Origin: Paeniglutamicibacter sulfureus
Lineage (GTDB): Bacteria > Actinomycetota > Actinomycetes > Actinomycetales > Micrococcaceae
Assembly (NCBI RefSeq): GCF_039535115.1
Contig: NZ_BAAAWO010000001.1
Location: 3,596,001 to 3,660,000 of the forward strand
Direction: 5' to 3'
DNA length: 64,000 nucleotides
This document shows positions 17,391-26,611 of this stretch, in pieces. The translations under genes were made by a program, and so were the position numbers. Within the stretch, counting starts at the first letter, position 1. Every line of letters begins with the position of its first letter. The notes beneath the pieces were generated by a model. It did no database searches and was not told the origin of the DNA. It saw only the letters and a list, made by a program, of their open reading frames with translations.

Positions 17391-17427
17391 GTGCGCATCC
17401 GGCGCGCTCCGTGTGCCGCTTGGGTGG

Positions 17428-19083
17428 CTAGTCCCGTCCCCGGATATCGGCCGTCAGTTCGATGATCTCCAGGCGGTCGGCCGGGCCGGCCACCATCAGG
17501 ATGCGCTCTGCCGCCACGGGCCCCAGGACCCTGAACAACCGGTCGGGGGAGAGCGTTGATTCGGCGCCATCGTGGCGGTGCAGCACCGTGACGTTGGCGC
17601 CGGTGTGTGCGTGGATCGCCGCGGCGAGCTCTCGGGCATCCTCACCGGCCACCAGCATGACCTCCCGGATGCCGCGCCCGGGCTCCGGCGCGGGCTCGTC
17701 CCCGGCACCCGCAGAGCGGGCGTGCCGCCAGAGCACGAAGTGGTAACCCGCCACCAGCCCGGTGGCCACCAGCAGGCCCAGAGGTGCGCGAACGCGTTCG
17801 AGCAGGCCGGCACCGCCGGAATCCCCGAGCATGAATTCGAAGAGCCGGAACCCGATCACCAGCAGCGTCACCAGGGCCACCACGGCGCTGATTCCGAAGA
17901 CCAACACCAAGTAGATCCGCCGGCCGCGCGGGTCGGCCGGCCGGGTCGGATGCCAGGTGAACCACCACAGCGGCCCACCAATGGCCAGCGAGCTCAGGCC
18001 CGCCAGCAGCAGCTCGGTCGGGTCGGTGCCGCCCAGCCGCGTGGTTGCCGTGGACAGGGCCGCATTGACGACAACGCCGATGCCCGATGCCGCCGCAGCC
18101 AGCGCGATCCCGGAGACGGCCAGCCCGGCAGCTGCGGGAACAGGTTCGGGCCGGTTCCCTGCGGTCCTGGCATGGTACAGCCAGGACAGCGTGCCCAGCA
18201 ACGCACTGGCCAGGGCCTCGGGTGCCGGTTCCAGCAGCACCGGCAGCGGATCGCTGCGGTCAAGGCCCATGCGCAGCAGCACGAACAACAGCACGCCGGC
18301 TCCGCCCAGGGCCAGGATCGCGGACCCGCCGACGCCGACGGCCACCAGGCCCACCCCCGCCAACTTGGTGTGCAGCTCACGGGTTCCCTCGCGGATCCAG
18401 TGCCACCACCAGACCAGGATCCCGCCCGCTGCCCAGACCAGCAGCGCCAGGGCGGCGCGCCACCAGGGAGCACCGATGGCCGCCAGCTCCCCATGCGTTC
18501 CCAGCGCCTGTTCGAAGAGCACGGCAAGCGCGCCCGTGCCGGCGCCCAGGCCGATGACCAGTCCAATGACGGTGCCGAGCACGTGCGGGACCTTCGCCAA
18601 GGCCAACGGCCCCCGGGTCCGGTGGTGCAGCATCCACCGATGCCAGACCCACACCGCGGCCCATGACAGGCCGGTGGCCAGGGAAGACTTCCAGGAACCG
18701 GTGTCCCCGCCCGCCAGCGCTGCCAGGGCGCCGACGCCGAATCCGGTGGCGGTGAGCAGGGAAGTTGCGTACATGGCAGAGACATAGATGCCCCACGCCG
18801 TGGCGCGGCGTTCGGCAGGATCGGCCAGCAGTCGCCACGACGCCCAGAACACCACTGCGCCCAGCGGGCCGCCCACCAGCGCCAGTGCCATGGCAAGGGC
18901 CAGCGAGGATGAATCGTTGAACGCGATCGCATCGCCGGCGGTGAGCAGCATGCCCAGCAGCCCGCTGACGCCGGAGGCGGCCAGGGACACCAGTGCGAAA
19001 AGGAGCAGGTAGAGGATGACGCGGCGCAGCGTGCCCAGCGCGGGGGCGGCGGGGCGAATCACGGTGGTGTTGCCGGTGCTCAT
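17428..19083 (-). CDS. DUF5671 domain membrane protein
   Basis: 551 residues with about a dozen hydrophobic stretches in repeated blocks; the repeating unit (TLRRVILYLLLFALVSLAASG, later IYLVLVFGISAVVALVTLL) is characteristic of DUF5671. The last 110 residues are soluble and rich in charged residues. The function of the family is not known. Its ATG overlaps the stop of the gene upstream (ATGA), so the two are cotranslated. Confidence 0.8.
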   Translation of the reverse strand: MSTGNTTVIRPAAPALGTLRRVILYLLLFALVSLAASGVSGLLGMLLTAGDAIAFNDSSSLALAMALALVGGPLGAVVFWASWRLLADPAERRATAWGIYVSAMYATSLLTATGFGVGALAALAGGDTGSWKSSLATGLSWAAVWVWHRWMLHHRTRGPLALAKVPHVLGTVIGLVIGLGAGTGALAVLFEQALGTHGELAAIGAPWWRAALALLVWAAGGILVWWWHWIREGTRELHTKLAGVGLVAVGVGGSAILALGGAGVLLFVLLRMGLDRSDPLPVLLEPAPEALASALLGTLSWLYHARTAGNRPEPVPAAAGLAVSGIALAAAASGIGVVVNAALSTATTRLGGTDPTELLLAGLSSLAIGGPLWWFTWHPTRPADPRGRRIYLVLVFGISAVVALVTLLVIGFRLFEFMLGDSGGAGLLERVRAPLGLLVATGLVAGYHFVLWRHARSAGAGDEPAPEPGRGIREVMLVAGEDARELAAAIHAHTGANVTVLHRHDGAESTLSPDRLFRVLGPVAAERILMVAGPADRLEIIELTADIRGRD

Positions 19084-19547
19084 GGCGCGATGCCCTTCTC
19101 AGGGCAGACAACCAAAGGCCACGGGGCGTCGGAGATCAGCCACTTGCCTTCGACGAGTCTCAGGTCAAAGGATTCTTCGCTGGCGTATTCGGCGCTTCCG
19201 AACGGTCCGCCGACATTGGTGTGTGAAATGGACACCACCACGTCGGCAGTGGTGTCGCGCTCGGTGGTGGACACCAGCGCGACCCGGACGTTCCGCTCGG
19301 GGGCAACGGCGTCGAACTCCTCGCAACTGAAGTCCTGCCCGGGGTCCAGATAGGCCGCCGCGGCGGCCTCGTCGCCGCCGATGACGGCGGTGACATAGCC
19401 CTGCACGACCCCGGCAGGGGTGGCGGCATCAAGTGTCTTCGGTGCCCCGCGGGTGAGCACGACGAGCAACGACAAGAGCACAAGTGCTGCAATCACGCAC
19501 AGCAGCAGGACCAGTGGCTTCCCGGTCCGTGAAACACCTTTGACCAT
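19080..19547 (-). CDS. single-span membrane-anchored protein, unknown
   Basis: 155 residues from ATG 19547. An N-terminal basic segment (MVKGVSRTGKP) precedes one membrane span (LVLLLCVIAALVLLSLLVV), leaving a 125-residue extracytoplasmic domain with a pair of cysteines and an NTF2/lipoprotein-like alternation (GVVQGYVTAVIGGDEAAAAAYL). CATACT lies 6 nt before the ATG. It overlaps the DUF5671 gene and probably works with it. Confidence 0.72.
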   Translation of the reverse strand: MVKGVSRTGKPLVLLLCVIAALVLLSLLVVLTRGAPKTLDAATPAGVVQGYVTAVIGGDEAAAAAYLDPGQDFSCEEFDAVAPERNVRVALVSTTERDTTADVVVSISHTNVGGPFGSAEYASEESFDLRLVEGKWLISDAPWPLVVCPEKGIAP

Positions 19548-19614
19548 GGATCCAGTATGGGGCCGCAAGGGGCCGATTGCACCCATCCTTGGTGCGGGCA
19601 AAATCCGTGGCTGG

Positions 19615-20517
19615 CTAGTTGAGTTCCGCAAGGGCCAGGGCTCCGGTGCGCGGGGCAACGGCCGCCCATTTCACCGTCAGCTCGCCCAGGCGCCAGCGGG
19701 CGGCCGAGTCGCAGATTGGCCAACCGGATTCACGCAGGGTGCGGCACATGGCCACGAAGCGCTGCTTGTTGCCGAAGGATGCCAGCGGTGCGGCGGAAAG
19801 CCACGCGGCATCTGCCGCGGCGAGGAAGTCGTGGATGCGTTCGCCGTCGACGTTGCGGTGGATCAGCGCCTTGGGCAGGCGCTCGGCCACGTCGGAAGGG
19901 CGGGCGAAGGCACCGAAGCGCAGGGAGATGCTGAGCGTCTGCGGGCCGTCCTTGGTGACGGCGACCCACGAGCTGCGCCGGCCGATCTCGTCGCAGGTGC
20001 CCTCGATGAGAACGCCGTTCTCTGTCAGCCGCCCGGCCATGGTCTTCCAGATGCCGGGGACGTCGGCCTCGTCGTATTGTCGCAGCACGTTGAAGGCGCG
20101 GATCACGGTGGCCTGGGCTGCAATGGGGATCTCGAAGCCGCCCAGCAGGAAGTCGAGGCCTTCCAACCGCAGCGCGGTGCCGCGGGCCACGCGTTCGGGT
20201 TCGATCTCGATGCCGATGACGCGCGCCAGGGGGGAGATGGAGCGGATGCGGTCAAAGAACTCGACGGCGGTTCCCGGCGATGCCCCGTAGCCCAGGTCCA
20301 CTGCAATGGGCGGTGCCCCGGTGGTTCCGGGGCGCAGGCGCCAGGCCTGGGGGCCGGTCATCCAGCGGTCGACGCGGCGCATGCGATTGGGATTTGTGGT
20401 CCCGCGGGTCGTATTGCCCAGCGGGCGACCGGTCAGCGACCGTCCGCCGAGCCGAGTCGCTTTCTGAACCATTGGCTTAAGCGTAAAGTGCCCGGCACCG
20501 CGACCCGCGCGTGTCAC
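19615..20517 (-). CDS. class I SAM-dependent methyltransferase-like protein
   Basis: 300 residues from GTG 20517 (an internal ATG at 20472 is the alternative). [20 protein letters not shown] around 72-91 is a motif I SAM loop, followed by [11 protein letters not shown] (motif II, acidic residue) and [13 protein letters not shown] (motif IV area). The opening [15 protein letters not shown] is a hallmark of an actinobacterial group without known substrate. On the minus strand TACTTT lies 5 nt before the GTG. Divergent from gpmA. Confidence 0.75.
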   Translation of the reverse strand: MTRAGRGAGHFTLKPMVQKATRLGGRSLTGRPLGNTTRGTTNPNRMRRVDRWMTGPQAWRLRPGTTGAPPIAVDLGYGASPGTAVEFFDRIRSISPLARVIGIEIEPERVARGTALRLEGLDFLLGGFEIPIAAQATVIRAFNVLRQYDEADVPGIWKTMAGRLTENGVLIEGTCDEIGRRSSWVAVTKDGPQTLSISLRFGAFARPSDVAERLPKALIHRNVDGERIHDFLAAADAAWLSAAPLASFGNKQRFVAMCRTLRESGWPICDSAARWRLGELTVKWAAVAPRTGALALAELN

Positions 20518-20522
20518 GGAAT

Positions 20523-20551
20523 AAAGTAAGGCACTTCACGCGCCCTAGAAT
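20523..20551. promoter_or_regulatory. compact divergent promoter between the methyltransferase gene and gpmA
   Basis: Minus strand: TACTTT (20523-20528) 5 nt before GTG 20517. Plus strand: TAGAAT (20546-20551) 7 nt before ATG 20559. The two start codons are only 41 bp apart, so the two polymerases must compete. Confidence 0.5.
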
Positions 20552-20558
20552 GGGTTTC

Positions 20559-21302
20559 ATGACTTACACCCTGATCCTGCTGCGCCACGGGCAAAGCGAG
20601 TGGAACGAAAAGAACCTGTTCACCGGCTGGTACGACGTCACGCTGACCGAACAGGGCCGTGCCGAAGCCGTTCGCGGCGGGCAGATGCTCACCGAGGCCA
20701 AGCTGGCCCCTGCTGTCCTGCACACCTCGCTGCTCAAGCGCGCCATCATCACCGCAAACCTGGCCCTGGAGTCCGCGGACCTGTCGTGGATCCCGGTCAA
20801 GCGCAGCTGGCGCCTGAACGAACGTCACTACGGCGCGCTGCAGGGCAAGGACAAGGCAGCGACCCTGGCCGAATACGGCGAGGAGCAGTTCATGGAATGG
20901 CGCCGCAGTTACGACACCCCGCCGCCGGCGCTGTCCGACGACTCGGAGTTCAGCCAGATCAACGATCCGCGCTACGCCAACCTGGGCGACGACGCACCGC
21001 GCACCGAATGCCTCAAGGACGTCCTGGATCGCATGCTCCCGTACTGGGAAGACGAGATCAAGCCGGACCTTGCCGCGCACAAGACCGTCCTGGTCACCGC
21101 GCACGGCAACTCGCTACGCGCCCTGGTCAAGCACCTCGACCACATCAGCGACGAGGACATCGCCGGCTTGAACATCCCTACCGGCATCCCGCTGGTGTAC
21201 GAACTCAACGAGGACTTCACCCCGGTCACCCGCGGTGGACAGTACCTTGACGCGGATGCCGCTGCCGACGCCATCAAGGCCGTCGCCAACCAGGGCCGCT
21301 AG
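20559..21302 (+). CDS. gpmA: 2,3-bisphosphoglycerate-dependent phosphoglycerate mutase
   Basis: 247 residues, the length of E. coli Gpm[10 protein letters not shown] puts the phosphohistidine at H10; [24 protein letters not shown] and [15 protein letters not shown] complete the active site. It interconverts 3- and 2-phosphoglycerate in glycolysis. Start ATG 20559 is set by the TAGAAT box 7 nt upstream and by conservation. Monocistronic. Confidence 0.95.
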   Translation: MTYTLILLRHGQSEWNEKNLFTGWYDVTLTEQGRAEAVRGGQMLTEAKLAPAVLHTSLLKRAIITANLALESADLSWIPVKRSWRLNERHYGALQGKDKAATLAEYGEEQFMEWRRSYDTPPPALSDDSEFSQINDPRYANLGDDAPRTECLKDVLDRMLPYWEDEIKPDLAAHKTVLVTAHGNSLRALVKHLDHISDEDIAGLNIPTGIPLVYELNEDFTPVTRGGQYLDADAAADAIKAVANQGR

Positions 21303-21333
21303 GGTCCACCGCTTCCCTCCCTGCAAGTGGAAT

Positions 21334-21379
21334 AACGGGGCTGCGTCCCATGCCGGCCGGCATGGAACGCAGCCCCGTT
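21334..21379 (+). terminator. terminator of gpmA
   Basis: AACGGGGCTGCGT (21334-21346) pairs with ACGCAGCCCCGTT (21367-21379), with an inner TGCCGG/CCGGCA stem, followed by TTTT. Confidence 0.85.
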
Positions 21380-21536
21380 TTGCCGTGTGTCGACAGGTGT
21401 TCGCTGCGGAATCCGGCGCGGGCAGACCCCTGGCCCCACTGTGTCCCGGGCCATGGAAATACGGTCTCGGAGACCGTCGGGAATGTTCGACTGGTCACAA
21501 AATCTGCGCGGGGGGCGAAAAATGGGAAATTGGCAC

Positions 21537-21564
21537 TTGCGCACACGGGTTCATGCTGTACTGT
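21537..21564 (+). promoter_or_regulatory. promoter of the DUF4193 gene
   Basis: TTGCGC (21537-21542), 16-nt spacer, TACTGT (21559-21564); 43 nt before the GTG start. Between the gpmA terminator and this promoter there is no gene. Confidence 0.5.
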
Positions 21565-21606
21565 GTCGTCTCGACGTACCCCTGAATCACGTAAGGATTG
21601 CATTTC

Positions 21607-21909
21607 GTGGCAACTGATTATGATGAGGTCCGGCCAGACGTAGCCGAGGCCCGTAAGGCCTCCCTTGAAGCGGTCAAGTCCGCAAACGCTCCCGACGCAC
21701 GTAGCGTGTCCCGAGACCTGGATGAGGAAGACACCTCGGATGGTGTCGAGCTGGCGGGTGCCGACCTGTCGAACGAGGAACTGACGGTCACCGTCGTTCC
21801 GCAGAAGGAAGACGAGTTCCTCTGTGGCTCCTGCTTCCTGATCCGCCATCGCACGCTCCTGGCGCGCGAGGCCAACGGCGTGGCATACTGCCGCGACTGC
21901 GAAGGCTAG
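21607..21909 (+). CDS. DUF4193 family zinc-ribbon-like protein
   Basis: 100 residues from GTG 21607 with AAGGA 10 nt upstream. The start VATDYD is typical of DUF4193. The acidic N-terminal half is followed by CGSC and CRDC near the C-terminus, the two halves of a zinc ribbon. These are small conserved actinobacterial proteins of unknown function, cytoplasmic by sequence. Confidence 0.85.
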   Translation: MATDYDEVRPDVAEARKASLEAVKSANAPDARSVSRDLDEEDTSDGVELAGADLSNEELTVTVVPQKEDEFLCGSCFLIRHRTLLAREANGVAYCRDCEG

Positions 21910-22075
21910 GGCCAAGCAACGCCCCAGCGCCTAGAACGACTGCCGCTGCATCAATTTTCCCAGGCTGTGCGCCCACTCCCCGAAGACGTCGTGTCTTCCA
22001 CGGAAAGACGCCCGGCTCCACGGGAAGGCATGTGGCGGTTTGGCGTTTAATGCCACCTGGCCAAAACGCAAAAAA

Positions 22076-22106
22076 CGATGGCCCCGCCGTTCCGGCGGGG
22101 CCATCG
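22076..22106 (-). terminator. terminator of phoU
   Basis: CGATGGCCCCGCC (22076-22088) pairs with 22094-22106; on the minus strand a T-run follows (22070-22075). Confidence 0.85.
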
Positions 22107-22155
22107 CGCGTGGTGGCACCGGCGGAAAGCCGCGGTGCCGCCGGAGGCATGTTGC

Positions 22156-22815
22156 CTAGAAGACGCTGATGTCCGGATCCCATTCGCCGGTGACCAGGTA
22201 GGAAACCTTGCGGGCCACCGATACCCCGTGGTCGCCAAAGCGCTCGAGATAGCGGCTGGTCAGCGTGACGTCGGCTGTCGTCGGCCCGGAGTGGGTCCAA
22301 TCCGGAGCTGCCACGACCTTGAAGATCGAGGAGTGCAGTTCATCGATCTTGGTATTCAGCTCGATGATTTCCCGGGCAATGGCCAGGTCGCGGGTGTCCA
22401 GCAATTCGCCGACCTTGATGGCGATGGCGATGTCGAGCTCCGCCATTTCCTTGAAGGTGGGGGCGATGGATTCCGGGACCACCTGCTGCGGGAAGCGCAG
22501 ACGTGCCAGCTGGGCCACGTGTCGGGCCAAATCGCCCATGCGCTCCAGCGAGGCGCTCATGCGCAACGATCCAACGATCATGCGCAGGTCCGAGGCCACC
22601 GGACCCTGGAGAGCCAACACGTCGATGGCGCGTTCGTCGAGCTGGTTCTGCAGGAAATCGATCTTGGCGTCCTCGGCGATGACTTCCTGGGCCAAATCGA
22701 TGTCCGCATTCGTAAACGACTCATAGGCACGTTCCATGGCCGTGGCCACAAGACGGGACATCTCGATGAGTTCTTCTCCGATTTGCTGCAGATCGGCCTG
22801 GAAAACCTTACGCAC
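22156..22815 (-). CDS. phoU: phosphate signalling regulator PhoU
   Basis: 219 residues, two PhoU three-helix repeats. Each repeat holds its metal-binding E/D-rich motif (ASLERMGDLARHVA at about 88-101 and RYLERFGDHGVSVARKV at about 188-204). PhoU links the Pst phosphate transporter to the histidine kinase. It is divergent from senX3-regX3, the expected partners, with 180 bp between. Confidence 0.93.
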   Translation of the reverse strand: MRKVFQADLQQIGEELIEMSRLVATAMERAYESFTNADIDLAQEVIAEDAKIDFLQNQLDERAIDVLALQGPVASDLRMIVGSLRMSASLERMGDLARHVAQLARLRFPQQVVPESIAPTFKEMAELDIAIAIKVGELLDTRDLAIAREIIELNTKIDELHSSIFKVVAAPDWTHSGPTTADVTLTSRYLERFGDHGVSVARKVSYLVTGEWDPDISVF

Positions 22816-22996
22816 GCGGGCGTCCTTTCACTACGATTTGTCACCGCGTCCGGCACGGACGACGGAACTGTTCATGTCCATTGTTACAGCACCAGGTGAA
22901 TCGGCCGGGGAAACGAGGTGAACGTTTCGTGAATGAGTCGCGTCATTGGCTGGTTTGGAGCCGGTGGACGGTTGAACCCCGGTTAGGCTAGGAGGT

Positions 22997-24214
22997 GTGA
23001 ATGATGTCTTGCTTTCCCTTGTTGCGGGCCTCGTCGGGTTGGCCCTTGGCATTGTGGGCATCATGGCGTACCGCGGTTCGATGCGCTCCCGCGGCGGCCT
23101 GCCGGTGGTCGGTGAGCCGACGCTGCCCGAGGGCTCCGCCGAAGTGCTGTCGGTGATTGGCCGCGCCTTTGTCATCCTCGACGAGGTCGACGGGGTAGTG
23201 CGTGCGAACCCCGCCTCCTATGCCTATGGGCTGGTGCGAGGGCACACGCTCATCCATGATGAATTGCGCACCCTCGCCCGCAAGGTCCGCGCCGACGGGG
23301 TGATTGCCGAACGCGAGTTCGAGCTCCCTCGGGGCACCATGGGCGCCGCGAGCATGATCATCCATGTGCGGGTTGCCCCGCTGGGCGAGGAATACATCCT
23401 GCTGCTTGCCGATGACCGCACCGAGATCACCCGCACCGCCGCGGTCCGCAACGACTTTGTGGCCAACGTGTCCCACGAACTGAAGACCCCCGTCGGGGCG
23501 ATCTCGCTGCTGGCCGAGGCCATCGACGGAGCCGCCGACGACGAAACGGCCGTGCGTCGCTTCACCGCCCGCTTGCACAAGGAATCGGCCCGTCTGGCGG
23601 CGCTGGTCCAGGACATCATCGAACTGTCCCGGCTGCAGGGCACCGACGTGGTGCTGATGGGTGAGAACATCGACCTCAACGAGGTGCTGGCAGAGGCCGT
23701 GGACCGCAACAAGTTGCCGGCGGAGGAAAAACGCATCAAGATCTCGGTGGGAGGCTCGGTGCACCAGCCGGTCTTCGGAGACCGCGACCTGCTAATGACG
23801 GCACTGCGCAACCTAATCGACAACGCCATCCGCTACTCGCCCGAGGACACCACCGTGGGCGTGGGACTGCGGGAGCGCGACGGGCTTGTCCAGATTTCCG
23901 TCACGGACCAGGGCCCCGGCATCGCCCCGGACGAGCAGGACCGGATCTTTGAACGCTTCTACCGCATTGACGCGGCGCGCTCGCGGCACACCGGCGGAAC
24001 CGGCCTGGGGCTGAGCATCGTCAAGCACGTGGTGGCCAACCACGGCGGCGAAATCACCCTGTGGTCCCAGCCCGGACAAGGGTCGACCTTCACGGTGCGC
24101 CTTCCGATGCTTGAAGAAACCGGCGAACAAGACGAGTCGCTTCCCTCGAGGAACGACCATAAACACAAAACGGCCCATGCGCCTGGCGCGCTGCCGGAAG
24201 GAGGACGGGGATGA
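22997..24214 (+). CDS. senX3: phosphate-sensing histidine kinase SenX3
   Basis: 405 residues: one N-terminal membrane span (about 4-25), a PAS-like region (45-140), HisKA with phospho-acceptor H160 (ANVSHELKTPVGA), and HATPase_c with NLIDNAIRYS (N box), DQGPGIA (G1) and GGTGLGLSIV (G2). With RegX3 it responds to phosphate limitation. TAGGCT lies 7 nt before GTG 22997. Its last bases overlap regX3 (ATGA). Confidence 0.92.
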   Translation: MNDVLLSLVAGLVGLALGIVGIMAYRGSMRSRGGLPVVGEPTLPEGSAEVLSVIGRAFVILDEVDGVVRANPASYAYGLVRGHTLIHDELRTLARKVRADGVIAEREFELPRGTMGAASMIIHVRVAPLGEEYILLLADDRTEITRTAAVRNDFVANVSHELKTPVGAISLLAEAIDGAADDETAVRRFTARLHKESARLAALVQDIIELSRLQGTDVVLMGENIDLNEVLAEAVDRNKLPAEEKRIKISVGGSVHQPVFGDRDLLMTALRNLIDNAIRYSPEDTTVGVGLRERDGLVQISVTDQGPGIAPDEQDRIFERFYRIDAARSRHTGGTGLGLSIVKHVVANHGGEITLWSQPGQGSTFTVRLPMLEETGEQDESLPSRNDHKHKTAHAPGALPEGGRG

Positions 24215-24891
24215 CCCGTATTTTGCTGGTTGAGGACGAGGAATCGCTTTCAGACCCGTTGACGTACCTGCTGGAAAAGGAGGGCTTCGAGGTCCGCGTG
24301 GCCGACAACGGGTTGGATGCCGTCACCGAGTTCGAGCGCCACGGCGCCGACCTGGTACTCCTTGACCTGATGCTGCCGGGCCAGCCCGGGACCGAGGTGT
24401 TCCGCCAGATCCGCACGGTCTCGCAGGTGCCGGTGATCATGCTGACCGCCAAGGACTCGGAAATCGACAAGGTCGTCGGCCTGGAGCTGGGTGCCGACGA
24501 CTATGTCACCAAGCCCTACTCCTCCCGGGAACTGGTGGCCCGCATCCGCGCGGTGCTGCGCCGACAGGGCGAGGGCGACGAATTGGTGTCCAACATCGTT
24601 GCCGCCGGCCCCGTCCGCATGGATGTGGAACGCCACGTGGTCTCGGTGCGCACCACGGAGGTGCCGATGCCGCTGAAGGAATTCGAGCTGTTGGAGATGC
24701 TCCTGCGCAACGCCGGCCGGGTGCTGACCCGCGGGCAGCTGATCGACAGGGTCTGGGGCTCGGACTACGTGGGGGACACCAAGACCCTCGACGTGCACGT
24801 GAAGCGCCTGCGCTCGAAGATCGAACCGGAGCCGGCGACCCCGGTCCACTTGGTCACGGTGCGCGGCCTGGGATACAAGTTCGAGGCATAG
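24211..24891 (+). CDS. regX3: response regulator RegX3
   Basis: 226 residues: receiver domain with acidic pocket E8-D9, phosphorylated D52 (LLDLMLPG) and K101-type lysine (VTKPYS), then an OmpR/PhoB winged helix (EFELLEMLLRN, LDVHVKRLRSKIE, TVRGLGYKFEA). Overlaps senX3 by 4 nt, so the two are coupled. Expected targets are pst, phoU and other phosphate-starvation genes. Confidence 0.93.
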   Translation: MTRILLVEDEESLSDPLTYLLEKEGFEVRVADNGLDAVTEFERHGADLVLLDLMLPGQPGTEVFRQIRTVSQVPVIMLTAKDSEIDKVVGLELGADDYVTKPYSSRELVARIRAVLRRQGEGDELVSNIVAAGPVRMDVERHVVSVRTTEVPMPLKEFELLEMLLRNAGRVLTRGQLIDRVWGSDYVGDTKTLDVHVKRLRSKIEPEPATPVHLVTVRGLGYKFEA

Positions 24892-24911
24892 CGAACGCCT
24901 GAAGGCATCAA

Positions 24912-24961
24912 GGCAACGGGCCCGCGGGGCGTCATTCCTGACGCCCCGCGGGCCCGTTGCC
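24912..24961 (+). terminator. terminator of senX3-regX3
   Basis: 23-bp perfect inverted repeat (24912-24934 with 24939-24961), core GGGCCCGCGGGGCG, loop TTCC. Confidence 0.88.
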
Positions 24962-25042
24962 GTTCGTAGTCGTGGTGAGGCAGAGGCCGCGGCGCGAAGT
25001 CCTTGCGTGATTTCGCGGATCTGCCGGTGCCTATCCAGACGC

Positions 25043-25088
25043 CGAAGGCGATGGGCCCGGAAGAATTCTTCCGGGCCCATCGCCTTCG
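25043..25088. terminator. perfect 46-nt palindrome, second terminator
   Basis: Arms 25043-25065 and 25066-25088, no loop bases, centre GAATTC. It lies downstream of the minus-strand lipoprotein gene and can serve it, so the convergent pair has one hairpin each. Confidence 0.75.
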
Positions 25089-25100
25089 CTGTTTATGCTC

Positions 25101-25132
<32 letters not shown>

Positions 25133-25151
25133 CTGGGGCGCCGAAGCCGCC

Positions 25152-25682
25152 TTAGTGTGCGGCGGGCTTCTCGGACGGGGTCAAGTGCTCAAGGCTCTTC
25201 GGGTCATGTCCGCCCGGAACGTAGTCGCGGTACTCCTCGAGGGTTCCGTCGATCACCGGGATACGGACCTCGTCGGAGCCCGAGCCGATGCTCAGGGTCG
25301 CCTGGGCCAGTGCGCCCGGAAGCACTCCGGTGGAAGGCACGGTCTTGGCGTTTTCGGTCTTTTCGAGGGACACGACGGACTTGGCTGGCACATCGATGCT
25401 GACCGAACCGGAAGCAAGCGTTACTTCCAGCTTCTGGGCAGCATCGGTGCTGTTGACCAGGGAGCCGAGCAGTCGGGCCTCGTCGGTGGCGCTCTTGGTG
25501 ACGAGCATCAGGTTGCGGACTTCGACGTCGCCGACGTTAAGAACGATTCCATCGGATGCGGCGTACTGGAAGGTCGTTGCCTGCTCGTTGATGGCACCAC
25601 AGCTGGTGACACCAAGGGACAAAATGGCAAGGGCTGCTGCGGCAACGACGCGGCGTCCACGGTTCTTCTGTGCGGTCATCAC
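25152..25682 (-). CDS. LpqE-like lipoprotein
   Basis: 176 residues. Signal peptide with basic start (KNRGRR) and lipobox LGVTSC, then a beta-rich domain with GIVLNVGDVEVRNLML and LLGSLVNSTDAAQKLEV, the pattern of actinobacterial lipoproteins related to mycobacterial LpqE. Membrane-anchored on the outside; role unknown. The C-terminus (GGHDPKSLEHLTPSEKPAAH) is hydrophilic and may be flexible. Divergent from carD. Confidence 0.72.
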   Translation of the reverse strand: MMTAQKNRGRRVVAAAALAILSLGVTSCGAINEQATTFQYAASDGIVLNVGDVEVRNLMLVTKSATDEARLLGSLVNSTDAAQKLEVTLASGSVSIDVPAKSVVSLEKTENAKTVPSTGVLPGALAQATLSIGSGSDEVRIPVIDGTLEEYRDYVPGGHDPKSLEHLTPSEKPAAH

Positions 25683-25991
25683 GGCACAAACTCCTCAATC
25701 AGGTTCGAGTTCGGGTGAGCTCGTGGGCACACGGGATACACCCGAGGGAGCCACTCTCGCCCCCTAGCCTAATGGGTTTTGTCGAGAATGTATGATTCGG
25801 CCACCGGCGTAAGAGTCATCAATGCGCTGATCACAGCCATGAAACGACCCGAAATGACTGCTTTGCATAGCAGGAGATCGGCCGCTTGGGAAGACCCAAA
25901 ACCCCGCCATTACAAGGGAGTAGGGGAGCCCCCCGAATCAATTTGCCAAACAATCGTGGTAAACTAGGTAGTGGGAAAGGGGTTTATCCAC
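25683..25991. other. intergenic region between the lipoprotein gene and carD
   Basis: 309 bp with no gene that I can support. It contains the divergent promoters. A candidate for carD is TTGCCA followed after 11 nt by TAAACTAGGTA, about 20-25 nt before the ribosome site, but the spacing is not canonical. Confidence 0.4.
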
Positions 25992-26474
25992 ATGGTTTTT
26001 GAGGTTGGCGAGACAGTTGTCTACCCGCACCACGGTGCAGCAATGATCGAAGAGATCAAAATGCGCACCATCAAGGGCGAAGAGAAGATGTATCTCAAGC
26101 TTAAGGTTGCCCAGGGTGATCTGACCATCGAGGTTCCGGCAGAAAATGTCGATCTCGTTGGTGTGCGCGATGTAGTTGGTCAGGAAGGTTTGGATCACGT
26201 CTTCGACGTGCTGCGGGCCGAGTTTACAGAAGAGCCTACCAACTGGTCGCGCCGTTACAAGGCGAATCTGGAAAAGCTCGCTTCCGGCGACGTAATCAAG
26301 GTTGCAGAGGTCGTTCGCGATCTGTGGCGCCGCGATAACGACCGCGGACTTTCCGCAGGCGAAAAGCGCATGCTTGCAAAGGCCCGCCAGATCCTGATCA
26401 GCGAACTGGCCTTGGCCAAGAAGCTCGATGAGGAAAAAGCCGAGAGCGTGCTCGACGAGGTTTTGGCCTCTTAG
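25992..26474 (+). CDS. carD: CarD/CdnL family RNA polymerase-binding regulator
   Basis: 160 residues from ATG 25992 with AAAGGGG upstream. Residues 1-60 form the RNA polymerase interaction (Tudor-like) domain: [20 protein letters not shown]. The rest is the helical DNA-binding part with [13 protein letters not shown] and [16 protein letters not shown]. CarD stabilises open complexes, notably at rRNA promoters, and is essential in mycobacteria. Lower GC and AT-rich codons for a highly expressed gene. Confidence 0.95.
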   Translation: MVFEVGETVVYPHHGAAMIEEIKMRTIKGEEKMYLKLKVAQGDLTIEVPAENVDLVGVRDVVGQEGLDHVFDVLRAEFTEEPTNWSRRYKANLEKLASGDVIKVAEVVRDLWRRDNDRGLSAGEKRMLAKARQILISELALAKKLDEEKAESVLDEVLAS

Positions 26475-26502
26475 CAGCCACGAGTTCTATTTGGTTTGAA
26501 CC

Positions 26503-26548
26503 CCGGTGGGGGTCCGAAACACCGCAAGGCGTTTCGGACCCCCACCGG
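26503..26548 (+). terminator. terminator of carD
   Basis: 18-bp perfect inverted repeat CCGGTGGGGGTCCGAAAC (26503-26520) with 26531-26548. Confidence 0.88.
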
Positions 26549-26611
26549 CATTTAAAGGCCGCTGGCAAGTCAGCGCGGAAGGGCCGTTGGAACACCGTTA
26601 GGCTGGAAGGC

